This document shows, piece by piece, positions 8,686 through 17,025 of a stretch of 28,730 bases of DNA. A program made the translations under genes and the position numbers. The number at the start of each line of letters is the position of its first letter. The first letter of the stretch is position 1. This DNA comes from JBIOJB01 sp044450465 (GTDB lineage Bacteria > Chloroflexota > Dormibacteria > Dormibacterales > Dormibacteraceae), in NCBI GenBank assembly GCA_044450465.1, contig JBIOJB010000030.1:1-28730 (forward strand), in the 5' to 3' direction. The notes beneath the pieces are model-generated. The model was not told the DNA's origin and searched no databases. It was given only the letters and a program-made list of their open reading frames with translations.

Positions 8686-9755
8686 GAAGCGACCGGAGCC
8701 GCAGCTCGAACGTCGCGGTAGACGTCGATGGTCCTGTCGGCGCATTTGTCCCACGTGTAGAGGCGCGCCCGTTTCGTGCCGGCCGTCCGTAGCCGGTCTC
8801 GCACCTGGGGGCGCGACAGCACGGCCTCGAGAGCTTCGCCGAGGGCTCGACGATCGGTGGGGTCGACGAGAAGCGCGCCGTCCCCGAGGACCTCTGGCAG
8901 GGATCCGCGGTCTGAGGCAACGACCGGGGTTCCGACGGCCATGGCCTCCAACGGCGGAAAGCCGAAGCCCTCATACAGGGAGGGGTAAACCACCGCCGCA
9001 GCTCGTGCGAAGAGGGAGGGCAGCTCTTCGGACGGGACCCTTCCCAGCCAGCGGACTCGCGCTTGAAGCCCGAGCTCGCGCACGAGGACCGAGTAGGTGG
9101 GAAACCTGTCCTCACGTGCGCCCGAGATGTCGAGGCTGATCCGAGCCAAAGCGCTGCCCGGTTGAGCCTCAGCCAGGCATCGCAGCACCGCGTCGAGATT
9201 CTTGCGCCCGATGGGCGCACCGGGGAAAAGGAGGGTGCCCGTCCCGTCGGGCTGGGTCGCATTCGGGCGATGGTTGAGAAAGCTCGAGTCGAGACCATAC
9301 GGCACGACCGTCACCCGTCCGGGATCAAGCCTGTTGGCGGCAATAACTTCGTTGCGGGAGAACTCGCTCCCAGTGATGACTCGGGCCGCGGCCCGCAGGC
9401 GGCCTGGCATGAGCGAGCGAACGTAGAACCTCCATTCCAGCGGATGATCGGTCGGAAATCGGTTGACGGCGGCGTCATGCACGGTGACAACGGTTGGGAC
9501 CCGGATGCCCCAGGGCGCGACGAAGCTCGGGCAGTGCAGCACGTCGGGCGGCCTGGCCGCGATCTCGCGGCGAGCCTTTCTCAGGAGCCAGTCAAGCGTG
9601 CCCGCGGGACTGGACTTCCTCGGGCCTGCGATGACCCACGAAACGATTTGATTGCGCGCCGCCACGGAAGCCAGGAGCGAGCGTGCGTAAACGCCAGACC
9701 CTCCTTGGTCGCGGTTGGCGAACGTCATGTCGAAGGCTACGGCTAGGGAGCTCAA
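8682..9755 (-). CDS. Family 4 glycosyltransferase
   Basis: 357 residues. VAFDMTFANRDQGGSGVYAR is the N-terminal GT-B loop typical of mannosyltransferase-like GT4 enzymes. DVLHCPSF and VVTVHDAAV follow, then VITGSEFSRNEV before the domain boundary. The C-terminal half has VPYGLDSSF, LFPGAPIGRKNL and the E-x7-E motif EGFGFPPLEAM with TPVVASDRGSLPEV. It likely transfers a hexose from an NDP-sugar to the growing repeat unit. The start is TTG 9755 (LSSLAVAFDMTF); ATG 9728 would remove part of the first beta strand and is less likely. It lies 15 bases downstream of the polymerase-like gene and overlaps the WecG gene by four bases. Confidence 0.9.
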   Translation of the reverse strand: MSSLAVAFDMTFANRDQGGSGVYARSLLASVAARNQIVSWVIAGPRKSSPAGTLDWLLRKARREIAARPPDVLHCPSFVAPWGIRVPTVVTVHDAAVNRFPTDHPLEWRFYVRSLMPGRLRAAARVITGSEFSRNEVIAANRLDPGRVTVVPYGLDSSFLNHRPNATQPDGTGTLLFPGAPIGRKNLDAVLRCLAEAQPGSALARISLDISGAREDRFPTYSVLVRELGLQARVRWLGRVPSEELPSLFARAAAVVYPSLYEGFGFPPLEAMAVGTPVVASDRGSLPEVLGDGALLVDPTDRRALGEALEAVLSRPQVRDRLRTAGTKRARLYTWDKCADRTIDVYRDVRAAAPVAS

Positions 9756-9770
9756 TCGGGGCGGCGCAGC

Positions 9771-11264
9771 CTAGGCCGTGGGCCTGAACTCGTTTGCTTC
9801 CATCGGGGCCGGGGCTGCGCGCACAGGGTTTGTCGACCGCTTCGGCGCAAGACTGACCGACGCCCCGGCGGCCCACCAGAACAAGAAGGTGACCGAAAGG
9901 TCTCCCCACAGGTCGGTCGTCATGGAGATCGGAACCAGGGCCAGGCCGCCGACCAGAGCCACGATCGGTAGTGCTAAAGCCAGGGAATCCTGAGGCGCGA
10001 GTCGATACGCGAGATAGCTGTTCCACAAGGCCAGCGCATAAAGCACCACGTACACGACGCCGCCCAGAACGCCCAGGTCGCCAAACATCCCTAGCACGGC
10101 GCTTTCGCCGGTCCCGACCAGCTGGCCGTACCGAGCGGTCGACGCCCCGATGCCAAGACCGAGTGGGTGCTCCAGGTCGAACTTAAGGTCCGCGGTCAAG
10201 AAACCATAGTGCTCCGTGGCAGAGGTGTCGTTCCCGGAGATCGCCCACTGCCAGTGCGTCCGCGTCACCGCGTTCAGGTTCCTGTCCACCGCCGGCCCAA
10301 GCGATGCATACGGGTACAGGATCAACACCGTGGCCACCACCAGGATTGGAATCAGACCGGCGATCCAGACGCGGCGCAGCAGCACGAAGAGCACGCATGC
10401 CTCGCCGATCATCGCGAGCAGGGCCAGGCGCGTGACCGCAAACAGGAGGCTCATAACCACGAGAGTCAGCGCAGTGATCGCGAGCCATTTCGCCTTGTTT
10501 CCAGCGCGCTGATGGTCGACGAGCACTATCCCCAGCGGGAAGAGCAGGAGCCCGGTGTACGCGATGCCGAGTGGGCTGATGAAGGTCGACACCATGCGGC
10601 GCAGCAGAGTGCCATCAGGCAGGGTGACGAAGAAGTTCTCCGGCAAGCCTTTGGGGCCTTGGTACGTGAAGCCGAGAAAGGCCGTGTACTGGTTGACTCC
10701 CCAGACGAGCCACGTCCGGGTCGGCACGAAGAACAGTTCGAAGAGACCGAGCACCGCCACCACGGCCCCGGCACCCATACAGAGCCACAAGACGGTTCGC
10801 CGGTCCCACTCGCTCGCCGGCTGCAGGCTCCGCCCGAGGAAGTACATGAGCGGGATCAGCGCGGCGATGCGAAACCCGACCAGGCGCTGGGCCAGGTTGG
10901 CGGTCGAATGAAGCACCGAGCCGGGCAAGAGGAAGTAGATGGTGACGATGACGGCGAGGGCCACTGCGACCCAATCGGCCAACACTGGCGTGCCGCGCCG
11001 TCCACTGCGCGCTTCGTGCCATATCTTGAGCAAGGCGATGAGCGTCAGCAGGGCGATCAGAACTTCCTTCCAGCCCTGAAAGACACGCACCAGCGCAGAA
11101 GGCGTGTCCAGACCCAGCAAGATCATCAACGCGAAGCTGTGGAACGACATGCCGGCCACGAGCAGTCCGAGGCCGATGAACGGGTGGCGCCACGACCACC
11201 ACAGCCCTACGGCTACGACCCCGAGTAACAGGAGAGCGAGGGTTGTGCCTATCGCCTGGTGCAT
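9771..11264 (-). CDS. O-antigen polymerase/ligase-like membrane protein (Wzy/WaaL type)
   Basis: 497 residues with about 12 hydrophobic segments and a long loop roughly between residues 320 and 390. That loop carries AISGNDTSATEHYGFLTADLKFDLEHPLGLGIGAST followed by GMFGDLGVLGG. The position of this loop and its HPLGLGIG string are characteristic of the Wzy_C/O-antigen ligase superfamily, which joins undecaprenyl-linked repeat units or transfers a chain to an acceptor. It is the first gene of the minus-strand block, divergent from the flippase across 123 bases, with no convincing -10 or Shine-Dalgarno upstream. A second member of the superfamily lies at 25288-26508, so one may polymerise and the other ligate; which does which is undecided. 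Confidence 0.82.
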   Translation of the reverse strand: MHQAIGTTLALLLLGVVAVGLWWSWRHPFIGLGLLVAGMSFHSFALMILLGLDTPSALVRVFQGWKEVLIALLTLIALLKIWHEARSGRRGTPVLADWVAVALAVIVTIYFLLPGSVLHSTANLAQRLVGFRIAALIPLMYFLGRSLQPASEWDRRTVLWLCMGAGAVVAVLGLFELFFVPTRTWLVWGVNQYTAFLGFTYQGPKGLPENFFVTLPDGTLLRRMVSTFISPLGIAYTGLLLFPLGIVLVDHQRAGNKAKWLAITALTLVVMSLLFAVTRLALLAMIGEACVLFVLLRRVWIAGLIPILVVATVLILYPYASLGPAVDRNLNAVTRTHWQWAISGNDTSATEHYGFLTADLKFDLEHPLGLGIGASTARYGQLVGTGESAVLGMFGDLGVLGGVVYVVLYALALWNSYLAYRLAPQDSLALALPIVALVGGLALVPISMTTDLWGDLSVTFLFWWAAGASVSLAPKRSTNPVRAAPAPMEANEFRPTA

Positions 11265-11375
11265 GGCACGGAAGGTCGCGACAGGATTTCAAGATGCATC
11301 GGCCGGGCTAATCGTGACACCAATTCCGCCACCTCCGTGGGCCCCGTCCGCGGATCGCCCGCCCGTCTCGGCTGA

Positions 11376-11381
11376 TAGCAT
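11376..11381 (+). promoter_or_regulatory. Putative -10 element (TAGCAT) of the flippase operon, leaderless type
   Basis: TAGCAT fits the TANNNT -10 pattern. Six bases separate it from ATG 11388, which would put the transcription start on the A of the start codon. No -35 box or Shine-Dalgarno is evident. It lies in the 123-base gap between divergent genes (11265-11387), in which I see nothing else recognisable. Confidence 0.45.
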
Positions 11382-11387
11382 CGCCGG

Positions 11388-12695
11388 ATGATCTCGCCGG
11401 GCCGGGCCGGCGGCCCAGGAGCCGTGCTCAGCCGGCTGAGCTCGAACCGGCTGCTTCGCTCCAACGCGATTTACCTGACAGGCTCCCTGGTCGCCGGTGC
11501 GGGCGGCTATGTCTTTCACTTCGCAACAGGCAGGTTGCTCGGCCCGGCGCAGTACGCGGTGGTGGCCTCAGCGGTGGCCAGTCTCTATCTCCTCAACCTG
11601 CCCGCGCTGGTGGTGCAGACCGTGAGCGCGCGCTTCACCAGTGTCGCCGCAGGCAGGGGTCAGCTGGGCAGCGTGCCCGGCCTGCTCCTGCAGCTGAGCG
11701 GCCTTGGCCTGGGCGTCGGAGCCGTCGTCGCGGCAATCCTCATCGCGTTCCGCGGGCCGCTGTCGGCCTACCTCCAGTTTTCCGACCAGCGCGTGATCTA
11801 TGCGCTTGCCGCGGCGAGCCTGTTAGCCGTGCTCGTCTCGGTGACCCGCGGTGCCTTGCAGGGTCTTCGGCGCTTCGTAGCGCTGTCGATCAACGTCGTG
11901 CTCGACATGTCCGTCCGGGTGGTGGGCGCCGTGGGCATGATCCTTGGCGGGCTTGGCGCTCTGGGCGGCGTGGTCGCCCTTGTGGTCGGTCCGGCCGCCG
12001 CGTACGCCGAAAGCCTCTTTCTGTTCAAGGCGCTGCGGGGAGAGCCGCTCGGCGCTCGGACGGCCTTGGGGCAGGTCGGGCGCTATGCCGCGCTGACTAC
12101 GGTCGCCGCGGTGGGTACGACCTACCTGTACAACGCCGACGTGGTGCTTTCTAAGCACTACCTGGTTGCACAGGCAGCTGGGATCTACGCGGCGGCGTCC
12201 GTGCTGGGACGGGTGGTCTATTTCCTGGGGCTGACCGTGGCACAGGTCATGTTTCCCGAGGTGGCCACGCTGCACGCCAAGGACCAGCCACACTTCCACG
12301 TCGTCGACCTGTCGCTGGGCATGCTCGCAGCTTTCGGAGTGGGTCTCACTGTGCTCTACGCGGTGGCCCCCGCACTGGTCCTTCTACCCTATGGAAGCGC
12401 GTTCAACCCGGTGCGCCAGTACCTCTGGCCGTTTGCCCTAGCCCTGGGGCTGCTGGCCATCTCCAATCTGCTCATCAACTACTTCCTGTCGATCGGCAGC
12501 TCACGATTCGCCATCCCCTTGATTGGGGCCTGCTTGCTGGAAACCGGACTGATCGCCAATTTTCACGCCGGCGTCGGTCAGATCCTGTGGATGGTCGTCA
12601 TCACCATGACCGTCCTGGCAGCTGCCCTGAGCGCGATGTATGGAGTCGAGCGATTTCGCGTCCACTCATATCTTGGTAGAGTGCCGTCCTCGTGA
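11388..12695 (+). CDS. Polysaccharide flippase, Wzx/MOP superfamily
   Basis: 435 residues made almost entirely of about 12 hydrophobic helices with short loops. Typical MOP-exporter features include the N-terminal NAIYLTGSLVAGAGGYVFHF followed by GRLLGPAQYAVVAS, where one helix leads into the conserved G-x-x-x-G-P-x-x-(Y/F) turn, and a repeat of that topology after ALTTVAAVGTTYLYNADVVL. Members flip undecaprenyl-diphosphate-linked repeat units across the cytoplasmic membrane. It heads the rightward operon and overlaps the next gene by four bases (GTGA). It is the only flippase in the window, so it should serve the priming transferase and the polymerases nearby. The substrate cannot be deduced. 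Confidence 0.88.
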   Translation: MISPGRAGGPGAVLSRLSSNRLLRSNAIYLTGSLVAGAGGYVFHFATGRLLGPAQYAVVASAVASLYLLNLPALVVQTVSARFTSVAAGRGQLGSVPGLLLQLSGLGLGVGAVVAAILIAFRGPLSAYLQFSDQRVIYALAAASLLAVLVSVTRGALQGLRRFVALSINVVLDMSVRVVGAVGMILGGLGALGGVVALVVGPAAAYAESLFLFKALRGEPLGARTALGQVGRYAALTTVAAVGTTYLYNADVVLSKHYLVAQAAGIYAAASVLGRVVYFLGLTVAQVMFPEVATLHAKDQPHFHVVDLSLGMLAAFGVGLTVLYAVAPALVLLPYGSAFNPVRQYLWPFALALGLLAISNLLINYFLSIGSSRFAIPLIGACLLETGLIANFHAGVGQILWMVVITMTVLAAALSAMYGVERFRVHSYLGRVPSS

Positions 12696-13381
12696 GCGCC
12701 GGGACACGCTTGAAATCGGTGATGCTCAGCATGTCTTACAAGGTTTACCTGCGGCTCTTCGGCAGGGGAGCGCCCTTGTTCGAGGTCTCTGAGCGAATCG
12801 TCGAATACCCATTCGCGTTGGAGACCGCACTGCTTCTGCCCAAAGGCTCGCGCGTCGCGGTGTTCGGCTGTCACAGCGATCTTTTGACCACGCTGCTGCC
12901 GGCGGTCGGCTTCGAGACGCATGGCGTCGACGTCAAGGATTTCAACCTGGCCTACGAGGGCTTTACGTTCCACAAGGGGGACATCCGGAAGATCCCGCTG
13001 TCGAACGACTTCTTCGACGCAGTCATCGCCGTCTCCACGATTGAGCACATCGGGCTATTCGACAACGACGACATGGGCGATCGGAAGGCCGTCGGCGAGA
13101 TGCGGCGGGTCTTGAAGCCGGGCGGTCTGTTCGCCATCACAATCCCGTTCGCCGCCCATTCCGATTTGATCCCGATGTTCGAGAGGATCTACGACCAGCG
13201 TTCTTTGGCCCGCCTGCTCGAGGGTCTCGACGTCGAGTCGATCTGCGCCTATGCGGCCGGACCTGGCGAGCTCTGGCATCCGATCGCCATCGACCATGCT
13301 CCCGAACCACAACGGCAGACCAGCTGTACGGCACTGGTTCGCGCACGCAAGCCCACCGGTGCCGTTCCAGCTTCATCTTGA
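12692..13381 (+). CDS. Class I SAM-dependent methyltransferase (degenerate motif I)
   Basis: 229 residues starting with GTG at 12692, which overlaps the flippase stop as GTGA. The Rossmann-type core runs from VAVFGCHSDLLTTLL (motif I position) through THGVDVKDF (acidic motif II), DFFDAVIAVSTIEHIGL (motif IV/post II) and MRRVLKPGGLFAITIPF (motif VI). The order and the LKPGG signature identify a methyltransferase fold. Motif I lacks the usual D-x-G-x-G glycines, so SAM binding may be unusual. In this setting it probably O-methylates a sugar of the lipid-linked oligosaccharide, which is inference from the neighbours. A short hairpin follows its stop. Confidence 0.8.
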   Translation: MSAGTRLKSVMLSMSYKVYLRLFGRGAPLFEVSERIVEYPFALETALLLPKGSRVAVFGCHSDLLTTLLPAVGFETHGVDVKDFNLAYEGFTFHKGDIRKIPLSNDFFDAVIAVSTIEHIGLFDNDDMGDRKAVGEMRRVLKPGGLFAITIPFAAHSDLIPMFERIYDQRSLARLLEGLDVESICAYAAGPGELWHPIAIDHAPEPQRQTSCTALVRARKPTGAVPASS

Positions 13382-13383
13382 GG

Positions 13384-13397
13384 GCGCCGAGAGGCGC
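13384..13397 (+). other. Small hairpin with GAGA (GNRA) loop after the methyltransferase gene
   Basis: GCGCC (13384-13388) and GGCGC (13393-13397) can pair around a GAGA tetraloop, three bases after the stop at 13381. There is no T-tract, so it is not a convincing intrinsic terminator. It could be an mRNA 3' end or processing stem, or chance in G+C-rich DNA. Confidence 0.3.
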
Positions 13398-13404
13398 AGC
13401 CACG

Positions 13405-13410
13405 TAAAAT
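13405..13410 (+). promoter_or_regulatory. Putative -10 element (TAAAAT) before the GT2 gene at 13418
   Basis: TAAAAT is a near-consensus -10 box standing out in G+C-rich sequence. Seven bases separate it from ATG 13418, giving a transcript with almost no leader. No Shine-Dalgarno is present. It suggests that the genes from 13418 onward form a separate or internal transcription unit. Confidence 0.45.
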
Positions 13411-13417
13411 CCCCTCG

Positions 13418-14170
13418 ATGTTGTCGGTGATCGTGCCGGCCTACATGGAAGGGCCGCGGATCGCTCAGAACCTGAGCAAGCTGACCGAGGCCCTCGACCG
13501 TCTGGGGGCCGAGTACGAGGTGGTCGTTGTCAGCGACGGCAGCACGGACGATACCTACCATCAGGCGCTCGCAGCCGCGAGTCCCAAGGTGAGAGTGTTC
13601 GGCTACACGCCGAACATGGGCAAGGGCTTTGCTCTTCGATACGGGTTCGTGCGCTCGACCGGCGACCCGGTCACTTTCATCGACGCCGACATGGAACTGC
13701 ACCCCAAGGAGATCGGCATCTTCGTGAAGCTGATGGACATCTACGAGTGCGACGTGGTGGTGGGCTCCAAGCGCCATCCACAGTCTCAGGTGCACTATCC
13801 AGTCTTCCGGCGTCTCCAGTCGTGGGTCTATCAGGTCCTGATTCGAATCCTCTTCGACCTCAACGTGAGCGACACCCAGACCGGGCTCAAACTTTTCCGT
13901 CGCGAGGTTTTGGAGGCGGTTTTCCCTTACATGCTCGTCAGGCGATGGGCGTACGACCTGGAGTTCTTCGTCATCGCTCGGATGAAGGGGTATCGCAAGT
14001 TCATCGAGGCGCCCGTCGTGGTGGACTTTCAGTTTGCATCGACCACGGGCCTTCGATCCGTGATCCAGGTCCTGCGAGACACGTTCAACATCTGGTGGCG
14101 CCTGAAGGTGCGTCACACGTACGAGCAGCAGCAGCAGGTGCCACTGGCCGAGGTGCGTGAAGCCAAGTAA
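13418..14170 (+). CDS. Family 2 glycosyltransferase, DPM1-like
   Basis: 250 residues. LSVIVPAYMEGPRI opens the GT-A fold, VVSDGSTDDT (38-46) binds the nucleotide, FIDADMELHP (88-97) has the DxD site, and VSDTQTGLKLFRREV matches the polyprenyl-phosphate mannose/glucose synthase group. It lacks membrane segments. The family makes polyprenyl-phosphate hexoses, used as donors by outer-face GT-C enzymes; GT-C-like proteins are encoded at 5418, 17022 and 19500. Its 3' end overlaps the next GT2 gene by 14 bases. The C-terminus contains a short polyglutamine run (EQQQQ) from a CAG tract. Confidence 0.9.
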   Translation: MLSVIVPAYMEGPRIAQNLSKLTEALDRLGAEYEVVVVSDGSTDDTYHQALAAASPKVRVFGYTPNMGKGFALRYGFVRSTGDPVTFIDADMELHPKEIGIFVKLMDIYECDVVVGSKRHPQSQVHYPVFRRLQSWVYQVLIRILFDLNVSDTQTGLKLFRREVLEAVFPYMLVRRWAYDLEFFVIARMKGYRKFIEAPVVVDFQFASTTGLRSVIQVLRDTFNIWWRLKVRHTYEQQQQVPLAEVREAK

Positions 14171-15164
14171 CCAGGAAAAGGCCGCTCGCGCGGGGAAACA
14201 CCAGACACCCCAAATGTCTGTGATCATCCCTCTGCACCGCGACACCCCCGGATTCCGAGCGTGCCTCGACGGATGTGTCGCGCTGGACTACCCGAGCTTC
14301 GAGGTGATCGTCGTCAGCGACGACAGGGTTGCGCTACCACCCGACGTGAAACAGGTCCAGACAGGCGCCAGCCATGACACGGGCCCGGGCGAAAAGCGTG
14401 ACGTGGGCATGCATGCAGCGGACGGCGATTACCTAGCATTCATCGACGACGACGCAGTGCCGCGCAGGGACTGGCTTACTCAGGCGGTTCGGGTGTTCGA
14501 AGACGGCAGCATCGGCGCTGTTGCCGGCCCAGGAGTCACACCACCTGGCAGCCCATGGAGCGAGCGGGCCGGTGGCGCCTTCTATGAGTCTTGGCTCGGC
14601 AGCGGTCCCTATCGCTATCGATTCAGGCCCGGGCGTCGGCGCGATGTCGACGACTATCCCGCCTACAACCTCATCGTTCGGCGCAGTGCCGCGGAGCACG
14701 TCAAAGGGTGGGGAACCGGCTTTTACGGCGGTGAGGACACCGTGATCTGCCTCGCCCTGGTCGAGGCAGGGTGGCGCATCGTCTACGACCCGTCGGTGGT
14801 CGTCTTCCATCAGCGACGCCCGGTGCTTCGGCGTCACCTTGCCCAGATCGGCAATGTCGGCCTGCACCGCGGGTATTTCGTCAAGGCTTATCCGCAGACA
14901 TCGCTGCGGCCCTCGTACTTCCTGCCGACCGCCGGCACGGTCGCGCTGGCCGGCCTGGGGGCGGCCGCCCTGTTCAGTGCAAGGGCGCGCGCAGTGCTCG
15001 GAGTGGCTCTCGGCGGTTACGTGGCCGGCGGGTTCGCCGTTGGGCTCGTCGAGGGGAACGAGGTGTCTGTAGCAGCTGCCCTCCCGGAGATCGCACTGGC
15101 ATCACACCTGACGTACGGAATTCAGTTCGTACGAGGTCTGCTGAGGCGCCGACTCGACAGGTGA
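14157..15164 (+). CDS. Family 2 glycosyltransferase with C-terminal membrane region
   Basis: 335 residues from GTG 14157, inside the 3' end of the previous gene. After about 20 variable residues, MSVIIPLHRDTPGFRACL starts the GT-A domain. YLAFIDDDAVPRRDW carries the DxD motif and GGEDTVICLALVEAGWRI the late acidic motif near the acceptor site, followed by VVVFHQRR. Residues from about 250 form two or three hydrophobic stretches that would anchor it in the membrane. It probably extends the lipid-linked oligosaccharide; sugar and linkage are unknown. ATG at 14214 (MSVIIPL) is an alternative start. The stop overlaps the next start as GTGA. Confidence 0.88.
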   Translation: MKPSNQEKAARAGKHQTPQMSVIIPLHRDTPGFRACLDGCVALDYPSFEVIVVSDDRVALPPDVKQVQTGASHDTGPGEKRDVGMHAADGDYLAFIDDDAVPRRDWLTQAVRVFEDGSIGAVAGPGVTPPGSPWSERAGGAFYESWLGSGPYRYRFRPGRRRDVDDYPAYNLIVRRSAAEHVKGWGTGFYGGEDTVICLALVEAGWRIVYDPSVVVFHQRRPVLRRHLAQIGNVGLHRGYFVKAYPQTSLRPSYFLPTAGTVALAGLGAAALFSARARAVLGVALGGYVAGGFAVGLVEGNEVSVAAALPEIALASHLTYGIQFVRGLLRRRLDR

Positions 15165-16174
15165 CGGCGCTGCCCGGCATCAGCGTTCTGATTCCCACCC
15201 TCAATGCCGAGCGGTACCTCGCCGAGTGCCTGCAATCACTTCGCGCCCAGGATTACCCTGCGGAGCTGATCGAGGTCATCGCAGCTGACGCGGGTTCCAC
15301 GGATTCGACGCTCGAGGTGCTGGCGCGGTTTGGAGTGGACCGCGTCGTGCCCAACCCAGGAATCACCGGCGAGGCCGCCCGCGCCGTCCTCAATCGCCTT
15401 GCCACCAAGGAGCTGATTCTTTCGATCGACTCCGACAACTACCTGGTCGGCGCCGACTGGCTCCGCCGGATGGTCGCGCCGTTGATGGCCGATTCTTCCA
15501 TCTTCGCTTCGGAACCTATGCGATGGGACTACACGCGGGCGGACGCGCCATTGAACCGATATTTTGCGCTGACCGGGATCAACGACCCGGTCTCGCTATT
15601 CATTGGCAACTACGGTCGGTACAGCTACCTGACGGGCCGATGGACTCAAATGCCTCACCGCGAGGAGAAGCACGACGGATACCTCGTCGCCGTGCTAGAA
15701 CCCGGTCATGTGCCCACGATGGGAGCCAACGGCTTTCTTGTGCGGACGGCAGTGGTGCGCCAGGCTACGACTGACGACTATTACTTCGACATTGACGTGG
15801 TGAACGGGCTCGTCGAAAAGGGACACCGCCGCGTCGCCAAGGTCGAGGTCGCCCTGGGCCACCACTTCGCTCGTGATCTCTCGTCGCTCCGACGCAAGAC
15901 GCGCCGCCGCATCGAGGACTTTCTGTACTGGCGCGACAAGCGTCAGTACCCGTGGCTCTCTTCAGGCCGGCTGCCAATCGTGCGCTTCGTCGTGTATACG
16001 GTCCTGGTGGTTCCACTCCTGTGGCAGGCGGCGCGCGGATGGACCAAGGTGCGCGACTCCGCGTGGCTATACCACCTGCCGGTGTGCTGGCTGACTCTGT
16101 GGCTATACACGTGGGCGGTGATCCGTTCTACGGGGCGCCGCGCCCCGCATTCTCGCGAAGGGTGGCAGCACTGA
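15161..16174 (+). CDS. Family 2 glycosyltransferase with C-terminal membrane anchor
   Basis: 337 residues. The start is GTG 15161, overlapping the preceding stop as GTGA. The frame stays open upstream, but that part is the shadow of the previous gene. ISVLIPTLNAERYL opens the GT-A fold, AADAGSTDST is the nucleotide-binding loop, and LILSIDSDNYLVG has the metal-binding S-D-x-D. Two hydrophobic segments after residue 265 end in a basic tail, consistent with membrane attachment. It likely adds a residue to the repeat unit. The region DDYYFDIDVVNGLVEKGHRRVAKVEVALGHH sits where the acceptor-side acidic motif of GT2 enzymes lies. Confidence 0.88.
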   Translation: MTALPGISVLIPTLNAERYLAECLQSLRAQDYPAELIEVIAADAGSTDSTLEVLARFGVDRVVPNPGITGEAARAVLNRLATKELILSIDSDNYLVGADWLRRMVAPLMADSSIFASEPMRWDYTRADAPLNRYFALTGINDPVSLFIGNYGRYSYLTGRWTQMPHREEKHDGYLVAVLEPGHVPTMGANGFLVRTAVVRQATTDDYYFDIDVVNGLVEKGHRRVAKVEVALGHHFARDLSSLRRKTRRRIEDFLYWRDKRQYPWLSSGRLPIVRFVVYTVLVVPLLWQAARGWTKVRDSAWLYHLPVCWLTLWLYTWAVIRSTGRRAPHSREGWQH

Positions 16175-17025
16175 GCGGCCTGACGAGGGTGGTGTCGGCT
16201 TCCGGAAGTATTCAGACCGCTGTGGTCTTGACAGGCGTATACGTCTACGCCCGAATGCAATCTCTGGCCGGGCAAGGGCTTGCCGAGTCTTCCTCTCAGG
16301 ATGGCGCCGGTGCGCGCCCGCGCCGGTCGTTTCGCTCCGCCCTCGCGGCCAGCGGGCCGGCCCGCCACGTGATGGCCTTCAAAATGCGCGATGGCTCACG
16401 CGTGCGCTGCCGCATCGTGGACGGTGGCGGTCTGCTGTCCGTGCACGTAGACCGGGACTATGAGGTGCCGGGAGTCGAGTGGTCGAAAGTCCACACGATC
16501 GTCGACGTCGGGGCGCACGTCGGAACTTTCACGATCTGGGCCGCGCTTCGGGCGCCGCTGGCCCGGTGCCTCGCCGTGGAGCCAAACCCGAACAGCTTTC
16601 GATTGCTCGTCGAGAACATCCGAGATAACGGCCTGCAGGAGCGTGTCAAGGCCGTCAATGCCGCCGCGGGGCCCAGGCCCGGCATTGGCCACCTCGAGCT
16701 TGTCGAGCACTCGCTGGGAACCAGGCTGGCGCGGAACGGAGGGGGTGGGCTGAGCGTGAACGTGCAATCGATCGACAACCTGCTCTCAGAGAATGGCCTG
16801 CAGAACGTGGACGTGTTCAAGATCGATTGCGAAGGCATGGAGTACGAGATATTCAAGGCCCTGAGCGCCGGACGCCTGAGGGCGATCAACGCTGTCATGT
16901 GCGAGTACCACCCGGTGCCGGGGCACGACGCGGCTGAGCTGGACGGCATCCTGCGTTCGGCCGGCTTTCTTGTCGAACGACCGAACGCGGCGCAGGGCGT
17001 TCTCACGGCAACCCGGTCAGGTTGA
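16162..17025 (+). CDS. FkbM family SAM-dependent methyltransferase
   Basis: 287 residues from GTG 16162. That start overlaps the previous gene by 13 bases and has GAAGG just upstream; GTG 16189 and ATG 16255 are alternatives. The first 60 residues are variable. HTIVDVGAHVGTFTIWAA is motif I with intact glycines, CLAVEPNPNSFRLL carries the acidic residue for SAM ribose, and VDVFKIDCEGMEYEIFKAL is the FkbM signature. Family members O-methylate small molecules and sugars, including polysaccharide residues. It is the second methyltransferase in this operon, supporting a methylated glycan. The stop codon overlaps the next gene. Confidence 0.9.
   Translation: MAALSGLTRVVSASGSIQTAVVLTGVYVYARMQSLAGQGLAESSSQDGAGARPRRSFRSALAASGPARHVMAFKMRDGSRVRCRIVDGGGLLSVHVDRDYEVPGVEWSKVHTIVDVGAHVGTFTIWAALRAPLARCLAVEPNPNSFRLLVENIRDNGLQERVKAVNAAAGPRPGIGHLELVEHSLGTRLARNGGGGLSVNVQSIDNLLSENGLQNVDVFKIDCEGMEYEIFKALSAGRLRAINAVMCEYHPVPGHDAAELDGILRSAGFLVERPNAAQGVLTATRSG

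Noticed and set aside
8021..9298. 425-codon minus-strand ORF spanning the WecG and GT4 genes in another frame
   Set aside because: It crosses the junction of two well-supported genes that meet as ATGA, and its Arg/Pro/Ser-rich composition is that of an out-of-frame translation.
14122..14140. CAG trinucleotide tract as a possible phase-variable repeat
   Set aside because: There are only four or five copies, in frame, encoding a short Gln run; length change would not shift the frame.
14771..15160. In-frame N-terminal extension of the GT2 gene at 15161
   Set aside because: The extra 130 codons lie inside the preceding GT2 gene and are Arg/Pro-rich; GTG 15161 overlaps the stop as GTGA and begins the GT-A fold normally.
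15952..16161. N-terminal extension of the FkbM methyltransferase to 15952
   Set aside because: It lies entirely within the preceding GT2 coding region in a different frame and reads as shadow sequence; GTG 16162 is a better start.
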